From Chitinophagaceae bacterium PMP191F (GTDB taxonomy: Bacteria > Bacteroidota > Bacteroidia > Chitinophagales > Chitinophagaceae), in the NCBI GenBank assembly GCA_001302245.1, contig LGYU01000031.1, positions 96,123 to 160,122 of the forward strand: a stretch of DNA of 64,000 bases, read 5' to 3'. Below the pieces are notes generated by a model that was given only the letters and a program-made list of their open reading frames with translations, searched no databases and was not told the origin of the DNA. Of the stretch, positions 25,390 to 32,917 are shown in pieces. Within the stretch, counting starts at the first letter, position 1, and each line of letters starts with the position of its first letter. The position numbers were made by a program, and so were the translations under genes.

Positions 25390-27591
25390 CTAGTAGCAAT
25401 CCATCATTATCTGCGCATGAGACTGGTAATAACTGATATCTTTACCATTCCTGCTCTGGCAGATATCATCCAGCAAAGCAATTACATCGTGCTGCATGGA
25501 TAATGAGCCACACAGCATTAATACTCCCTTTTTGGCCAGTATTCCGGCTATTAAATCAGCATCTCTTTCCAGCAGATGTTTCACATACTGTTTGTTGTTA
25601 TCTTCCTCGCGTGAATAGGCTGTATGCAAACTGGTCAGTTGCTGCTGCTCCTGGTTAAGTGTCAGTGCTACCCTGAATGGTGCAAAAGCAGACTTCCGGC
25701 GGAACCCGCAATATAAATGGCATTCGGTATGTGCATCATTTTCACTGATCATTCCAAGAAACGGTGCAATTCCTGTTCCATTGGAAATCATCACTACAGC
25801 GGGTGCTGCCTGAGGAAAATGGAAGTGTGCATTGGTTACAATGCGGGCCTGAATAGAGTCTCCAACCTTCAGACTGTGCAGGTAGCCGGAACCCAAACCA
25901 TTTTCATGAAGCCTTATACAGAGTTGTATGGTCTTTCCTATTTTTCCGATAGAATATAATCTTTCCCGGTAATCGTCTGCAGGATAAATAGCAAGCAGAT
26001 CTCCCGAATTGAATTTACTACGCCATGAAGGTTTCAACTGAATAATGAAAGCCCCGTCTTCGTGCGTAACGGCTGTTTTGGTAACCACGGTCATCTCTGA
26101 TAAACCAGATGGTTTTTGGGTAAGTGTTTCCGGAAGATCAATAAAAGGCAATTCCAGTTTCTGGGTCCAGTTTACCAGCCATTGATTAAATTCCTGTGGA
26201 GATTTGTCGTTGATGGTATGTATCTCCAGTAAAGGTTTGGCCCAACTTTGAGCAGTAAGAAGATTGTTAACCTCAAAAGCAAACCGGCAGAAGTCAGGAT
26301 ATGCATGTGAACCGAAGCCCGTTACAGAAAAATGTATGGTTTGCTGCTGTGGATATTTTTTTAACAGGGAAGCAAACCTGTTTGCATTGGTAGGTGCGTT
26401 GCCCAGGCCGTAAGTAGACGTAAATATTATAATATATTCTGCTTTCGGAAATTTTTGATAATTGTTCATTTCCGTCAGGTAAGAAGTCTGATGACCTGCC
26501 AGTAGCTGTTGGTGAACTGCTTTGGCAAATTTCATTGTACTGCCATTTTCAGAACCGGTAAGAATGATAAAACGGCACTGATCGGACCTGTACCTGTTTT
26601 TTATTTTTCCGGCTGTGCGTTTGAAGGTTATGACAAATCCTGAATAAATGAAAAACAGGATATTGGCTGCGGCTATTGCCAGTACAATGGACCAGATGAT
26701 ATTTGTTCTGCCTGTATGCAGGTTAAGACTCAGGTTGGATAAAATAATCGTAACAGGATAGGGGGCTTCACTTAGCACCTCTCCGGTAAACTGATTAATA
26801 ATTATTTCCCTGTCTTTGAGCTTGAGGGTATAATAATCTTCAGGATCATCCGAAAACGGGAATTCAACAGATTGGACCTGCGAAAGCAAAATATTTTTGA
26901 ACTGTGGAAACGCTGCTGCTTTCAGCACAGGCCCGGACTTTATTTCATTGGCATTGATGTGGTGTTGTATCTTTTTTTCAGGAAACAGGTTAAACCGGAC
27001 CATTGATAAATACGTTCCTGTAAGCGAAATAATAATAATGGGAATTAAAGAAAGACGTCCCAGTACAACGTGATAGTATTGGGCAAAATTCTCCTTAACG
27101 ATCTTTGAAAAAAAACGTTTGACGCTTTGTTGTCGCCGGATAACCAATATTGTTCCGGAAATGGCTATCAGTAATAGCAGGAAGGCGGTGATCCCAACGA
27201 ACAGCCTGCCTGGTTCGTGCAGAAAAAGTGAACGATGCAGTGAGGTAACCCATTGAAAAAAAACGCTTTTGCTATCTGGGGTGCCTAGCATTTTGCCGGA
27301 ATGAGGATCAACATAAGCCGTTACGCTTTTACCTGTACTATCTGTACCCTTTACAATTACAAATTGATTGGCATCAATGGTAAGGTCTGTTATTTCTGAA
27401 AAAGAACTTCTGACAGAAGGAATCGCTTCAGCCAGTGTTATGGAGTTGAAATGCTCTGCCCGGTATGAAGGAAATCTGGCTGTAACCGGTTCAAAGGCCA
27501 GAATGATCCCTGTAACCGCTGCCAGTGTGATAAAAAGAAAAGAAGATACAGCCAGCGCAAGATGACTGTATCTCCAGACTGAAATCGTCAT
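25390..27591 (-). CDS. PepSY / flavodoxin / ferredoxin-NADP reductase fusion membrane protein
   Basis: A 733-residue membrane oxidoreductase built like a fused sulfite-reductase flavoprotein. PepSY-type transmembrane part (TM helices about 12-34, 130-152, 177-198, 298-322, with periplasmic PepSY-like modules DSTGKSVTAYVDPHSGKML and DREIIINQFTGEVL), then a flavodoxin domain (FIILTGSENGSTMKFAKAV, TSTYGLGNAP; about 340-480) and an FNR domain with FAD-binding RLYSIGK (544-550), NAD(P)-binding ISNGTGIAPF (602-611) and LCGSLSMQHDV near the C-terminus. It can carry electrons from cytoplasmic NAD(P)H through FAD and FMN to the membrane part and out to a periplasmic acceptor. In siderophore loci such proteins are thought to reduce the ferric-siderophore. 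Third gene of the minus-strand operon, 5 bp after DUF2271. Confidence 0.9.
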   Translation of the reverse strand: MTISVWRYSHLALAVSSFLFITLAAVTGIILAFEPVTARFPSYRAEHFNSITLAEAIPSVRSSFSEITDLTIDANQFVIVKGTDSTGKSVTAYVDPHSGKMLGTPDSKSVFFQWVTSLHRSLFLHEPGRLFVGITAFLLLLIAISGTILVIRRQQSVKRFFSKIVKENFAQYYHVVLGRLSLIPIIIISLTGTYLSMVRFNLFPEKKIQHHINANEIKSGPVLKAAAFPQFKNILLSQVQSVEFPFSDDPEDYYTLKLKDREIIINQFTGEVLSEAPYPVTIILSNLSLNLHTGRTNIIWSIVLAIAAANILFFIYSGFVITFKRTAGKIKNRYRSDQCRFIILTGSENGSTMKFAKAVHQQLLAGHQTSYLTEMNNYQKFPKAEYIIIFTSTYGLGNAPTNANRFASLLKKYPQQQTIHFSVTGFGSHAYPDFCRFAFEVNNLLTAQSWAKPLLEIHTINDKSPQEFNQWLVNWTQKLELPFIDLPETLTQKPSGLSEMTVVTKTAVTHEDGAFIIQLKPSWRSKFNSGDLLAIYPADDYRERLYSIGKIGKTIQLCIRLHENGLGSGYLHSLKVGDSIQARIVTNAHFHFPQAAPAVVMISNGTGIAPFLGMISENDAHTECHLYCGFRRKSAFAPFRVALTLNQEQQQLTSLHTAYSREEDNNKQYVKHLLERDADLIAGILAKKGVLMLCGSLSMQHDVIALLDDICQSRNGKDISYYQSHAQIMMDCY

Positions 27592-27596
27592 GGGTA

Positions 27597-28097
27597 CTAC
27601 TGGTTATTTGGACTGAAACGTACATAGCGGATGTAACCTGTACCTTCAGTTTTGGCAGACATGCCTTCTGTTGTTAAAGGAACTTCCAGGTCTTTTTCGT
27701 AATAAGGTTTATCCTCTACCGCAGATTCAAAACGGAGTTTGTAACCTGTATTCATTTTTGAATCTTCGATCTCTATCACGGTTACAGAACGGTCACCACT
27801 GTTTACAGAGGCTCCGGTTACAGCACTGATATTGGTTGGTTTTTTAGTATAGAATTTGTGCCATGCTTTGAGGCTGTTGTACCATTTTTTATCAGAGCCC
27901 ATTACATACAGGGTCTTTTCATAGTTCCCCTTACCGTCAATTAACGATACTATTATATAAGCGCCCTCACCCATATAGTTGCTCATCTGCACCATACACT
28001 TATACTTTGTGCTGCCATTTTTTTGCGCCAGTGCCGCAAAATTTAAAAGACTGCATGCCGTAACCAGGATAAGAGGTAAATAAAAAGCTTTTCTCAT
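27597..28097 (-). CDS. DUF2271 secreted protein with flavinylation-type motif
   Basis: A 166-residue exported protein of the DUF2271 type. It begins with a signal peptide (1-24, cleavage near ALA-Q). The middle has the segment VSLIDGKGNYEKTLYVMGSDKKW and the motif A-V-T-G-A-S at residues 92-97; T-G-A-S matches the general ApbE target pattern (S/T-G-A-T/S), with Ser97 the probable FMN attachment site. The rest is beta-rich (SVTVIEIEDSKMNTGYKLRFES). It sits in one operon with the ankyrin protein (4 bp upstream gap) and the membrane reductase (5 bp downstream gap), so it may be a periplasmic electron carrier between reductase and ferric-siderophore. Function is inferred from motif and context. 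Confidence 0.78.
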   Translation of the reverse strand: MRKAFYLPLILVTACSLLNFAALAQKNGSTKYKCMVQMSNYMGEGAYIIVSLIDGKGNYEKTLYVMGSDKKWYNSLKAWHKFYTKKPTNISAVTGASVNSGDRSVTVIEIEDSKMNTGYKLRFESAVEDKPYYEKDLEVPLTTEGMSAKTEGTGYIRYVRFSPNNQ

Positions 28098-28101
28098 TGA
28101 G

Positions 28102-29634
28102 TTATGGTTTTAAAAAATCGACGGATACGTTTGTTTTAGTAAGATATTCGTTTTCTTTAGCCAGATCAAAGGCTGTTTCTTTAAATTCTGTTTTGGGGTC
28201 TTTCTGAGCGCCGATAGACAACAGGTATTTCATCAGTGAATCATCTTTGGCAATCATGGCTGCCCTGTGTAACGGGGTCAGTCCTTCATTATTTTTTGCA
28301 TTCACATCAATACCAAGTTTTTCAATGCGGCTCAGCAGCGAAATGTCATTTTTTACAACTGCAAGATGATACAGGGTGCTGCCATCCTTTTGTGGTGTGG
28401 TAACAGTAAGGCCGTTTTGTTGCAATATCTTTAGTTTAACATCAAAAGGGTTTGCTCCGGCATTGGCAGCAGCACCGCCGGGCCTTCCCTGTCCATCAGG
28501 CCCACCCATGCCCTGTGATTGATTGCTATAAGATTGGATCAGGTAGTAGGCAAGGTTATTGCCCTCAGCATCTGATACATTTACATTGGCTCCTTTATCT
28601 ATCAGCAATTGTACTACTGCCGGTGAATTGTTTCTGACCGCCATTGCAAGCGCTGTAATATTCTTTTTGTTGCCCTGGTTAATATTTTTAACGCTTGCCA
28701 GCAATAAATTGATCACTGCCGTATCCCGGTTTGCATTCGCAGCATTCATAAAAGGAGTATTCCCTTCATTGTCAGCCTTGTTCACATCAACACCTTTGGA
28801 AAGAAAATATTTGATCAGTTCTGCCTGGGCAGGTTTACGTACAATACTATGCAGTGCATTTTCACCACTGGCACTCACTGCATTGGGTTTAATATTCAGG
28901 CTTTCCAGGTACCGGAATACTTCAATGTTGTTAGCCCCGCCTCTGCCACCCTGTGCCGCCATGATCATAGCATTATCAGTATATTTTACACCTTTTTCAA
29001 GCAGTGTTTTCATCAGGGGAATGTTGCCTGATCTGGCTGCATAATTGAAAGCTGTATTTCCACCTGCATCCACATCTTTCAGTGAAAGACCTTTTGATAC
29101 CAGGTAGTTGGTCAGGGTAAGGTCTTTATCGCCGGCGATGCCTATCAGTAAAAGATTAGCGCCATCTTTGTTTTTTTGCTTTACATCACTTCCCGCAGCA
29201 ATCAGTGCGTCATATAGTTTTGCATTATTCTGGCCGGCTGCAGCAGCAAAACGTATAGGTGTCATATCATGTGTGTCTTCTACATTTACTTTGGCGCCTT
29301 TGCTGATCAGATAATTTACTATTTCAACATTGCCTTTGCTGGCAGCCCAGAAAATATAGGTGCGTGCATCATGGGTAAGTTTATTGGCATCATTGCCTTT
29401 TTGTTCAAGCAGGAATTTGATAACATCATCAGAAGCCTGTGTGTTGATAGCGTATACTACAGGATCAAAACCCATCCTGTTCGATTCTGAAGGATTATTG
29501 CCTTTGGCGATCTCTGCCTTAATTGTGGCGAGGTCAGGATTACTTCTCCAGAAAGACTGATCTAGAAAAATATTGTTTTGAGCCCTGAGGCAGATGGTTG
29601 CAAGCATGCATGCTGCTAGAAGAAGCTGTTTCAT
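28102..29634 (-). CDS. secreted ankyrin-repeat protein
   Basis: A 510-residue protein with a signal peptide (MKQLLLAACMLATICLRAQ) followed almost entirely by about 12 ankyrin-type repeats (e.g. DDVIKFLLEQKGND-type, GNVEIVNYLISKGAKVN, GNTAFNYAARSGNIPLMKTLLEKGV, GLTPLHRAAMIAKDDSLMKYLLSIGA). One region around residue 370-400 is Gly/Gln/Pro-rich (QSQGMGGPDGQGRPGG) and probably a flexible linker. Ankyrin repeats mediate protein binding; in the periplasm this protein may scaffold or protect partners. First gene of an operon with DUF2271 and the PepSY/reductase fusion, with 4-bp spacing, which argues for a shared process. Confidence 0.88.
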   Translation of the reverse strand: MKQLLLAACMLATICLRAQNNIFLDQSFWRSNPDLATIKAEIAKGNNPSESNRMGFDPVVYAINTQASDDVIKFLLEQKGNDANKLTHDARTYIFWAASKGNVEIVNYLISKGAKVNVEDTHDMTPIRFAAAAGQNNAKLYDALIAAGSDVKQKNKDGANLLLIGIAGDKDLTLTNYLVSKGLSLKDVDAGGNTAFNYAARSGNIPLMKTLLEKGVKYTDNAMIMAAQGGRGGANNIEVFRYLESLNIKPNAVSASGENALHSIVRKPAQAELIKYFLSKGVDVNKADNEGNTPFMNAANANRDTAVINLLLASVKNINQGNKKNITALAMAVRNNSPAVVQLLIDKGANVNVSDAEGNNLAYYLIQSYSNQSQGMGGPDGQGRPGGAAANAGANPFDVKLKILQQNGLTVTTPQKDGSTLYHLAVVKNDISLLSRIEKLGIDVNAKNNEGLTPLHRAAMIAKDDSLMKYLLSIGAQKDPKTEFKETAFDLAKENEYLTKTNVSVDFLKP

Positions 29635-29996
29635 GTTCAGATGAATAATATTGCTTTTTATAAGCTATATAAAAGTAAGTTTCATGGAAATAATAGGTTT
29701 TCAAAATCGGGAAATAATAAATATATTAACAATAAATGTAATTTATTGTTGGCTACAATAGGAAAGAATCCCTTGGCAAATTGTGCAAGCAGACAACTTC
29801 AGATACCGGCAGCTTATTGCAGAGGAGGAGCATGCACCCTGTCATTATCTATTCATGATGTAGTAATTTACCTGATGTTGCGGTATATATTATCATGAGT
29901 GTATATGACCTTGTTAATGATTTGGTAACGGCTTGTTATGAATGGTAAATGCAATGGTAAGCTATTATCTTGAGGTTCTAAAAATCACCATGCATT
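29635..29996. other. intergenic region between divergent genes
   Basis: About 360 bp, AT-rich, upstream of both the ankyrin operon and the 60-residue secreted protein gene. An 85-codon open frame at 29641 is present but has no signal peptide, no family resemblance and no plausible ribosome context, so it is not called. No exact TAnnTTTG box was found for either gene. Confidence 0.4.
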
Positions 29997-30179
29997 ATGA
30001 AAAAGATTCTCTTCTCTGCTGTAATGTTAATGACCATTTCTGCAGTTACTTTCGCTCAGGAAAAACCGGCTAAAAAAGAAAAGCCTAAAACCACTCAGAG
30101 CGATTCTACTGCAAAAAAAGCCCCTAAAGCTGAAGCAAAACCGGTTGAAAAGAAAAAAGCCCCGGCTACTAAGAACTAA
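29997..30179 (+). CDS. small secreted lysine-rich peptide
   Basis: A 60-residue exported peptide: an 20-residue signal peptide (MKKILFSAVMLMTISAVTFA) and a mature part composed of Lys, Ala, Pro and Glu with charged repeats (KPAKKEKPKTT, KKAPKAEAKPVEKKKAPATK). Low-complexity, strongly basic, no cysteines; such proteins are common in Bacteroidota and of unknown role (perhaps cell-wall association). Its short gene ends in a very strong terminator. Confidence 0.72.
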   Translation: MKKILFSAVMLMTISAVTFAQEKPAKKEKPKTTQSDSTAKKAPKAEAKPVEKKKAPATKN

Positions 30180-30204
30180 TCAGCTAATAAAGATTGTTTT
30201 GATA

Positions 30205-30240
30205 CAAAACCCCGTTTGGTTAACCCAGGCGGGGTTTTGT
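30205..30240 (+). terminator. rho-independent terminator
   Basis: A 10-bp perfect stem (CAAAACCCCG / CGGGGTTTTG) with 15-base loop, following the small secreted peptide gene. Confidence 0.85.
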
Positions 30241-30283
30241 TATTTATATACAGGTTTATCCGGATCAGCGGGTTGTTTATTGC

Positions 30284-30715
30284 TTAATTTTCACCCGGTT
30301 TGCCCATTCTGCAATTGGTGAGTATATAATCTATAGACAGGCTTTCACCTCCTTCACCGATTATTTTTACTGGGTCGCCTTTTTTCAGTGCAGTTACTTC
30401 CTTTTTTTGATCTTCGTTAAAATAGCATTTAACGCCCACATTCTCCGCATCTCCGTCGTTTATAAGCACAATAGCGCCATCTCCATCATTTTCTATTGAC
30501 GCCACAATGCCACGAACAGCAATTATTTTCTTTCCGTATTTCTCTTTTGCGGCCACCTCGTTTTCGGAGAAGTCTTTAAATACCTGGCTTGCTTTTACAT
30601 TTACAGCAGGTTTTTCGTTGGGAGCTACGGTTTTACCATCCGAACAGGCTACTGCCAGCAATATGGATAAAGCAACTGTTGTAATGGAAAATGAATGTTT
30701 GATCTTTGTGTTCAT
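30284..30715 (-). CDS. OB-fold (tRNA_anti-like) lipoprotein
   Basis: A 143-residue lipoprotein-like protein (lipobox LLAVAC, Cys about residue 24) with an OB-fold of the tRNA_anti-like family: SQVFKDFSENEVAAKEKYGKKIIAVRGIVASIENDGDGAIVLI, VGVKCYFNEDQKKEVTALKKGDPVKIIGEG. The domain occurs in many secreted Bacteroidota proteins and may bind an oligosaccharide or nucleic acid; function unknown. A small open frame lies about 30 bp upstream on the same strand. Confidence 0.82.
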   Translation of the reverse strand: MNTKIKHSFSITTVALSILLAVACSDGKTVAPNEKPAVNVKASQVFKDFSENEVAAKEKYGKKIIAVRGIVASIENDGDGAIVLINDGDAENVGVKCYFNEDQKKEVTALKKGDPVKIIGEGGESLSIDYILTNCRMGKPGEN

Positions 30716-30744
30716 AATTTTGAGGTATAATTATTAGAAGCAGA

Positions 30745-30882
30745 TTATTGACAACTGTTGTTTCCAGGAGTATGGAGAATGGCGCCCGGTTTTTCACCTG
30801 GGTAATTCAGATTCCTGATAATGATCTGTGCTCCCTGGTACCAGGAATAACATGAATGACCGGATGCAATGGCTACCGCCAT
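30745..30882 (-). CDS. possible small protein, 45 residues
   Basis: An ATG-initiated frame of 45 codons on the minus strand, 29 bp upstream of the OB-fold lipoprotein gene and in the same direction. The sequence is protein-like (MAVAIASGHSCYSWYQGAQI, two Cys, several aromatics, ends NNSCQ) and the frame is open another nine codons upstream to a TTG. No signal peptide. It could be a genuine small gene, the tail of a truncated gene or chance; no family recognised. Confidence 0.35.
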   Translation of the reverse strand: MAVAIASGHSCYSWYQGAQIIIRNLNYPGEKPGAILHTPGNNSCQ

Positions 30883-31102
30883 TTGGATGTGTTTGAAGTA
30901 TGGCAGCAACCGTCAGAGATCTGCGGGCTTTAGTGAACCGGCAAATCTGTATAAAGATGTAAATAATTTTTTATCTGTCCAAGCGGTGTGGGCAGATATC
31001 ACTAATATGGATAATTGTAATTTATTTCTGTAACAATTGCCTTATAACGGTCAATTTACCTTTGTTTACTATATGTGCTTATAAGTGACTGCTGTAGCAG
31101 TA

Positions 31103-31618
31103 TCAATCAGCTTTGGTGATTACTTTTTCATACGCTTTGCGGGCACTTCCCCTGAAGAATACTTCACCGCAATAGACATATCCTGTTTTTTCAAAGGTCT
31201 TCATCATGGCAATATTATCAAAGTTGGTATCAGCTTTAATGCTAAAGATATTCTTACTCCTGGCATACGATTCAATAAATTCCAGCATTATTTTAGCCAA
31301 TCCTTTTCCAATATATTTATCTGTAACTGCCACCCGGTGTACCACTACAAAATCTCCATTCGTTAACCATTTACCCTCAATATCCTGGTATGCCGGCTCA
31401 TCATTGATCAATACTGCTGCATATCCTATGATGGTATCACTGTCAGTCATTACAAATCCTGTGTGCTGCTCAATATCTTTACGTACAACGTCGGGATTGG
31501 GGTATCCATCCTGCCATTGATTACTGCCATCTGCTTTACGCCGGATAATTGCCTGCTGTAATATTTCCCATATTACCGGAAGCTCGGATAACGTTGCCTT
31601 TCTGAATGCATAATTCAT
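31103..31618 (-). CDS. GNAT family N-acetyltransferase
   Basis: A 171-residue acetyl-CoA-dependent acetyltransferase. The acetyl-CoA-binding region is visible (VVHRVAVTDKYIGKGLAKIMLEFIE with the R/Q-x-x-G-x-G/A variant, about residues 100-125), followed by KADTNFDNIAMMKTFEKTGYVYCG typical of motif B. Start chosen at MNYAFRKATLSEL (31618), five residues after the frame's first ATG. Substrate unknown. Stands alone. Confidence 0.87.
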   Translation of the reverse strand: MNYAFRKATLSELPVIWEILQQAIIRRKADGSNQWQDGYPNPDVVRKDIEQHTGFVMTDSDTIIGYAAVLINDEPAYQDIEGKWLTNGDFVVVHRVAVTDKYIGKGLAKIMLEFIESYARSKNIFSIKADTNFDNIAMMKTFEKTGYVYCGEVFFRGSARKAYEKVITKAD

Positions 31619-31715
31619 ACCTGCCGTATTCATAATTGTAAATAAAAATAGTTTTTACATAGTATTTGTTGTGTATAACGGTTCTGTGATCTTACAGCAC
31701 CATGCACAACACTAA

Positions 31716-31991
31716 ATTCGTAGCGGCAAGTATACTACAAATACACAGGAACTTGTACCGGAATTTTCCGTTGAGGTGAATGATAATGCAGCAGTGCTTG
31801 AACTGGTGAAAACCGGTAAATGGCATATCATTATGGTGCAGACCGGTGTCAGGGACAAAGAATTGCACGCCATTCCTATAAAAAACAAAAACATGGTTCG
31901 CACAGCAATGATCATTTCATTGAAAGAAGCGTATGAGAAAAAGGCCGTGAAGAAGCTTATTGAATTATTGCTTAAATTTAAAGAGCGTTAA
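31716..31991 (+). pseudogene. 3' remnant of a LysR-type regulator gene
   Basis: The frame begins after a stop at 31713 without an ATG and encodes only an effector-binding C-terminus: YTTNTQELVPEFSVEVNDNA, LELVKTGKWHIIMVQTGVRD, LHAIPIKNKNMVRTAMIISLKEAYEKKAVKKL. This reads like the last part of a LysR substrate-binding domain (family ends typically with the same AMIISLKEAYEKKA-like helix). The DNA-binding helix-turn-helix and most of the protein are missing. A GTG at 31776 could start a 71-residue product, but a folded protein is unlikely. Confidence 0.6.
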
Positions 31992-32036
31992 ACAAGGTAA
32001 TTCATAAACCGGTTAATATTCAGATCGTCACTTATA

Positions 32037-32798
32037 ATGATTTACAGAACACCGGAAATATCGGATGATGTCAGGAAATACCTTCAGTCAGAAAACTATC
32101 AAAGTAAGTCTGTATTGGAGTTCTATTCAGGTTTCCAGGATAGTTTCGTTTGGCTTCATCCTTTTTTAAAGGTTAAAGAAGGATGTGCTGGTCAGATCAG
32201 ATTTGAAACCGGGAACTGGCCTGATAAGATTGCCATTGGAACTTACTGCGAAAAAATATCCTGGAATGAAGTGATCAGGTTGACGGATATGCGGGATATT
32301 AAAAGTCTTGATGTTTCATTAGCGTTCTATCACAGGGCATCCCGTTTTGCCGAAAGAAAGGAGTATGCAAAATTTAAGCAGCTTATTGAAAAAGAAAGAG
32401 TGGATATCATTCCGCCCCAGGTAGATAAATTGCCCGAGATAGACGAAAATAGGTTATTAAAGAAATTACAATCGCTTGGGTATAATAGCGTCTTCATTTA
32501 TTCAGATATTCAGAGCAAAGGACAGTTAACCAGCATTGAAGAAATACTGTCAGACAGGAATGGCTTGCCCTTTCACGTAAGAATGGAAACACCCGATTCT
32601 CAAATACTGGTTGTTCAGGATTTTGATCAAAGATTTACCTGCCTGCTAAGCAATAAAACCCTGCTTTTGGATATGGTTGAATCACTTGATCTTGAAGGCT
32701 TTTTTTGCGACCAGGATACTCCACAATCATGGAGTTATTACAATATCCCGGACACTGAGAAAATGGATTGGGATGAAGATATGAAAGCTACCAATTAA
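32037..32798 (+). CDS. hypothetical protein, possibly DUF2711-like
   Basis: A 253-residue cytoplasmic protein without signal peptide or TM segments. Acidic, with aromatics-rich segments (GFQDSFVWLHPFLKVKEG, KISWNEVIRLTDM, LDVSLAFYHRASRFAERKEYAKFKQLI, FFCDQDTPQSWSYYNI). The overall pattern resembles DUF2711, but this is a recollection of motif style and is not certain. A very strong terminator follows. Function unknown. Confidence 0.65.
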   Translation: MIYRTPEISDDVRKYLQSENYQSKSVLEFYSGFQDSFVWLHPFLKVKEGCAGQIRFETGNWPDKIAIGTYCEKISWNEVIRLTDMRDIKSLDVSLAFYHRASRFAERKEYAKFKQLIEKERVDIIPPQVDKLPEIDENRLLKKLQSLGYNSVFIYSDIQSKGQLTSIEEILSDRNGLPFHVRMETPDSQILVVQDFDQRFTCLLSNKTLLLDMVESLDLEGFFCDQDTPQSWSYYNIPDTEKMDWDEDMKATN

Positions 32799-32835
32799 TA
32801 ATAGTGTTAAACGGTATCGCAGGCTGTTTAGCAAA

Positions 32836-32873
32836 AGTCCCCGCTGATCCTGGATCAGCGGGGACTTTTTTTT
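32836..32873 (+). terminator. rho-independent terminator
   Basis: A 15-bp perfect GC-rich stem (AGTCCCCGCTGATCC / GGATCAGCGGGGACT, 1-base loop) followed by T8. Confidence 0.92.
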
Positions 32874-32917
32874 AGAAAGGAGAAGCTGCTATCTGAATTA
32901 TTTTCTTAATACAGCAT

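Noticed and set aside
29641..29898. 85-codon frame
   Set aside because: No signal, family or promoter support; AT-rich intergenic composition.
30716..31102. Riboswitch or structured RNA between OB-fold and GNAT genes
   Set aside because: Only a weak partial hairpin is present, and a coding-like frame explains part of the region.
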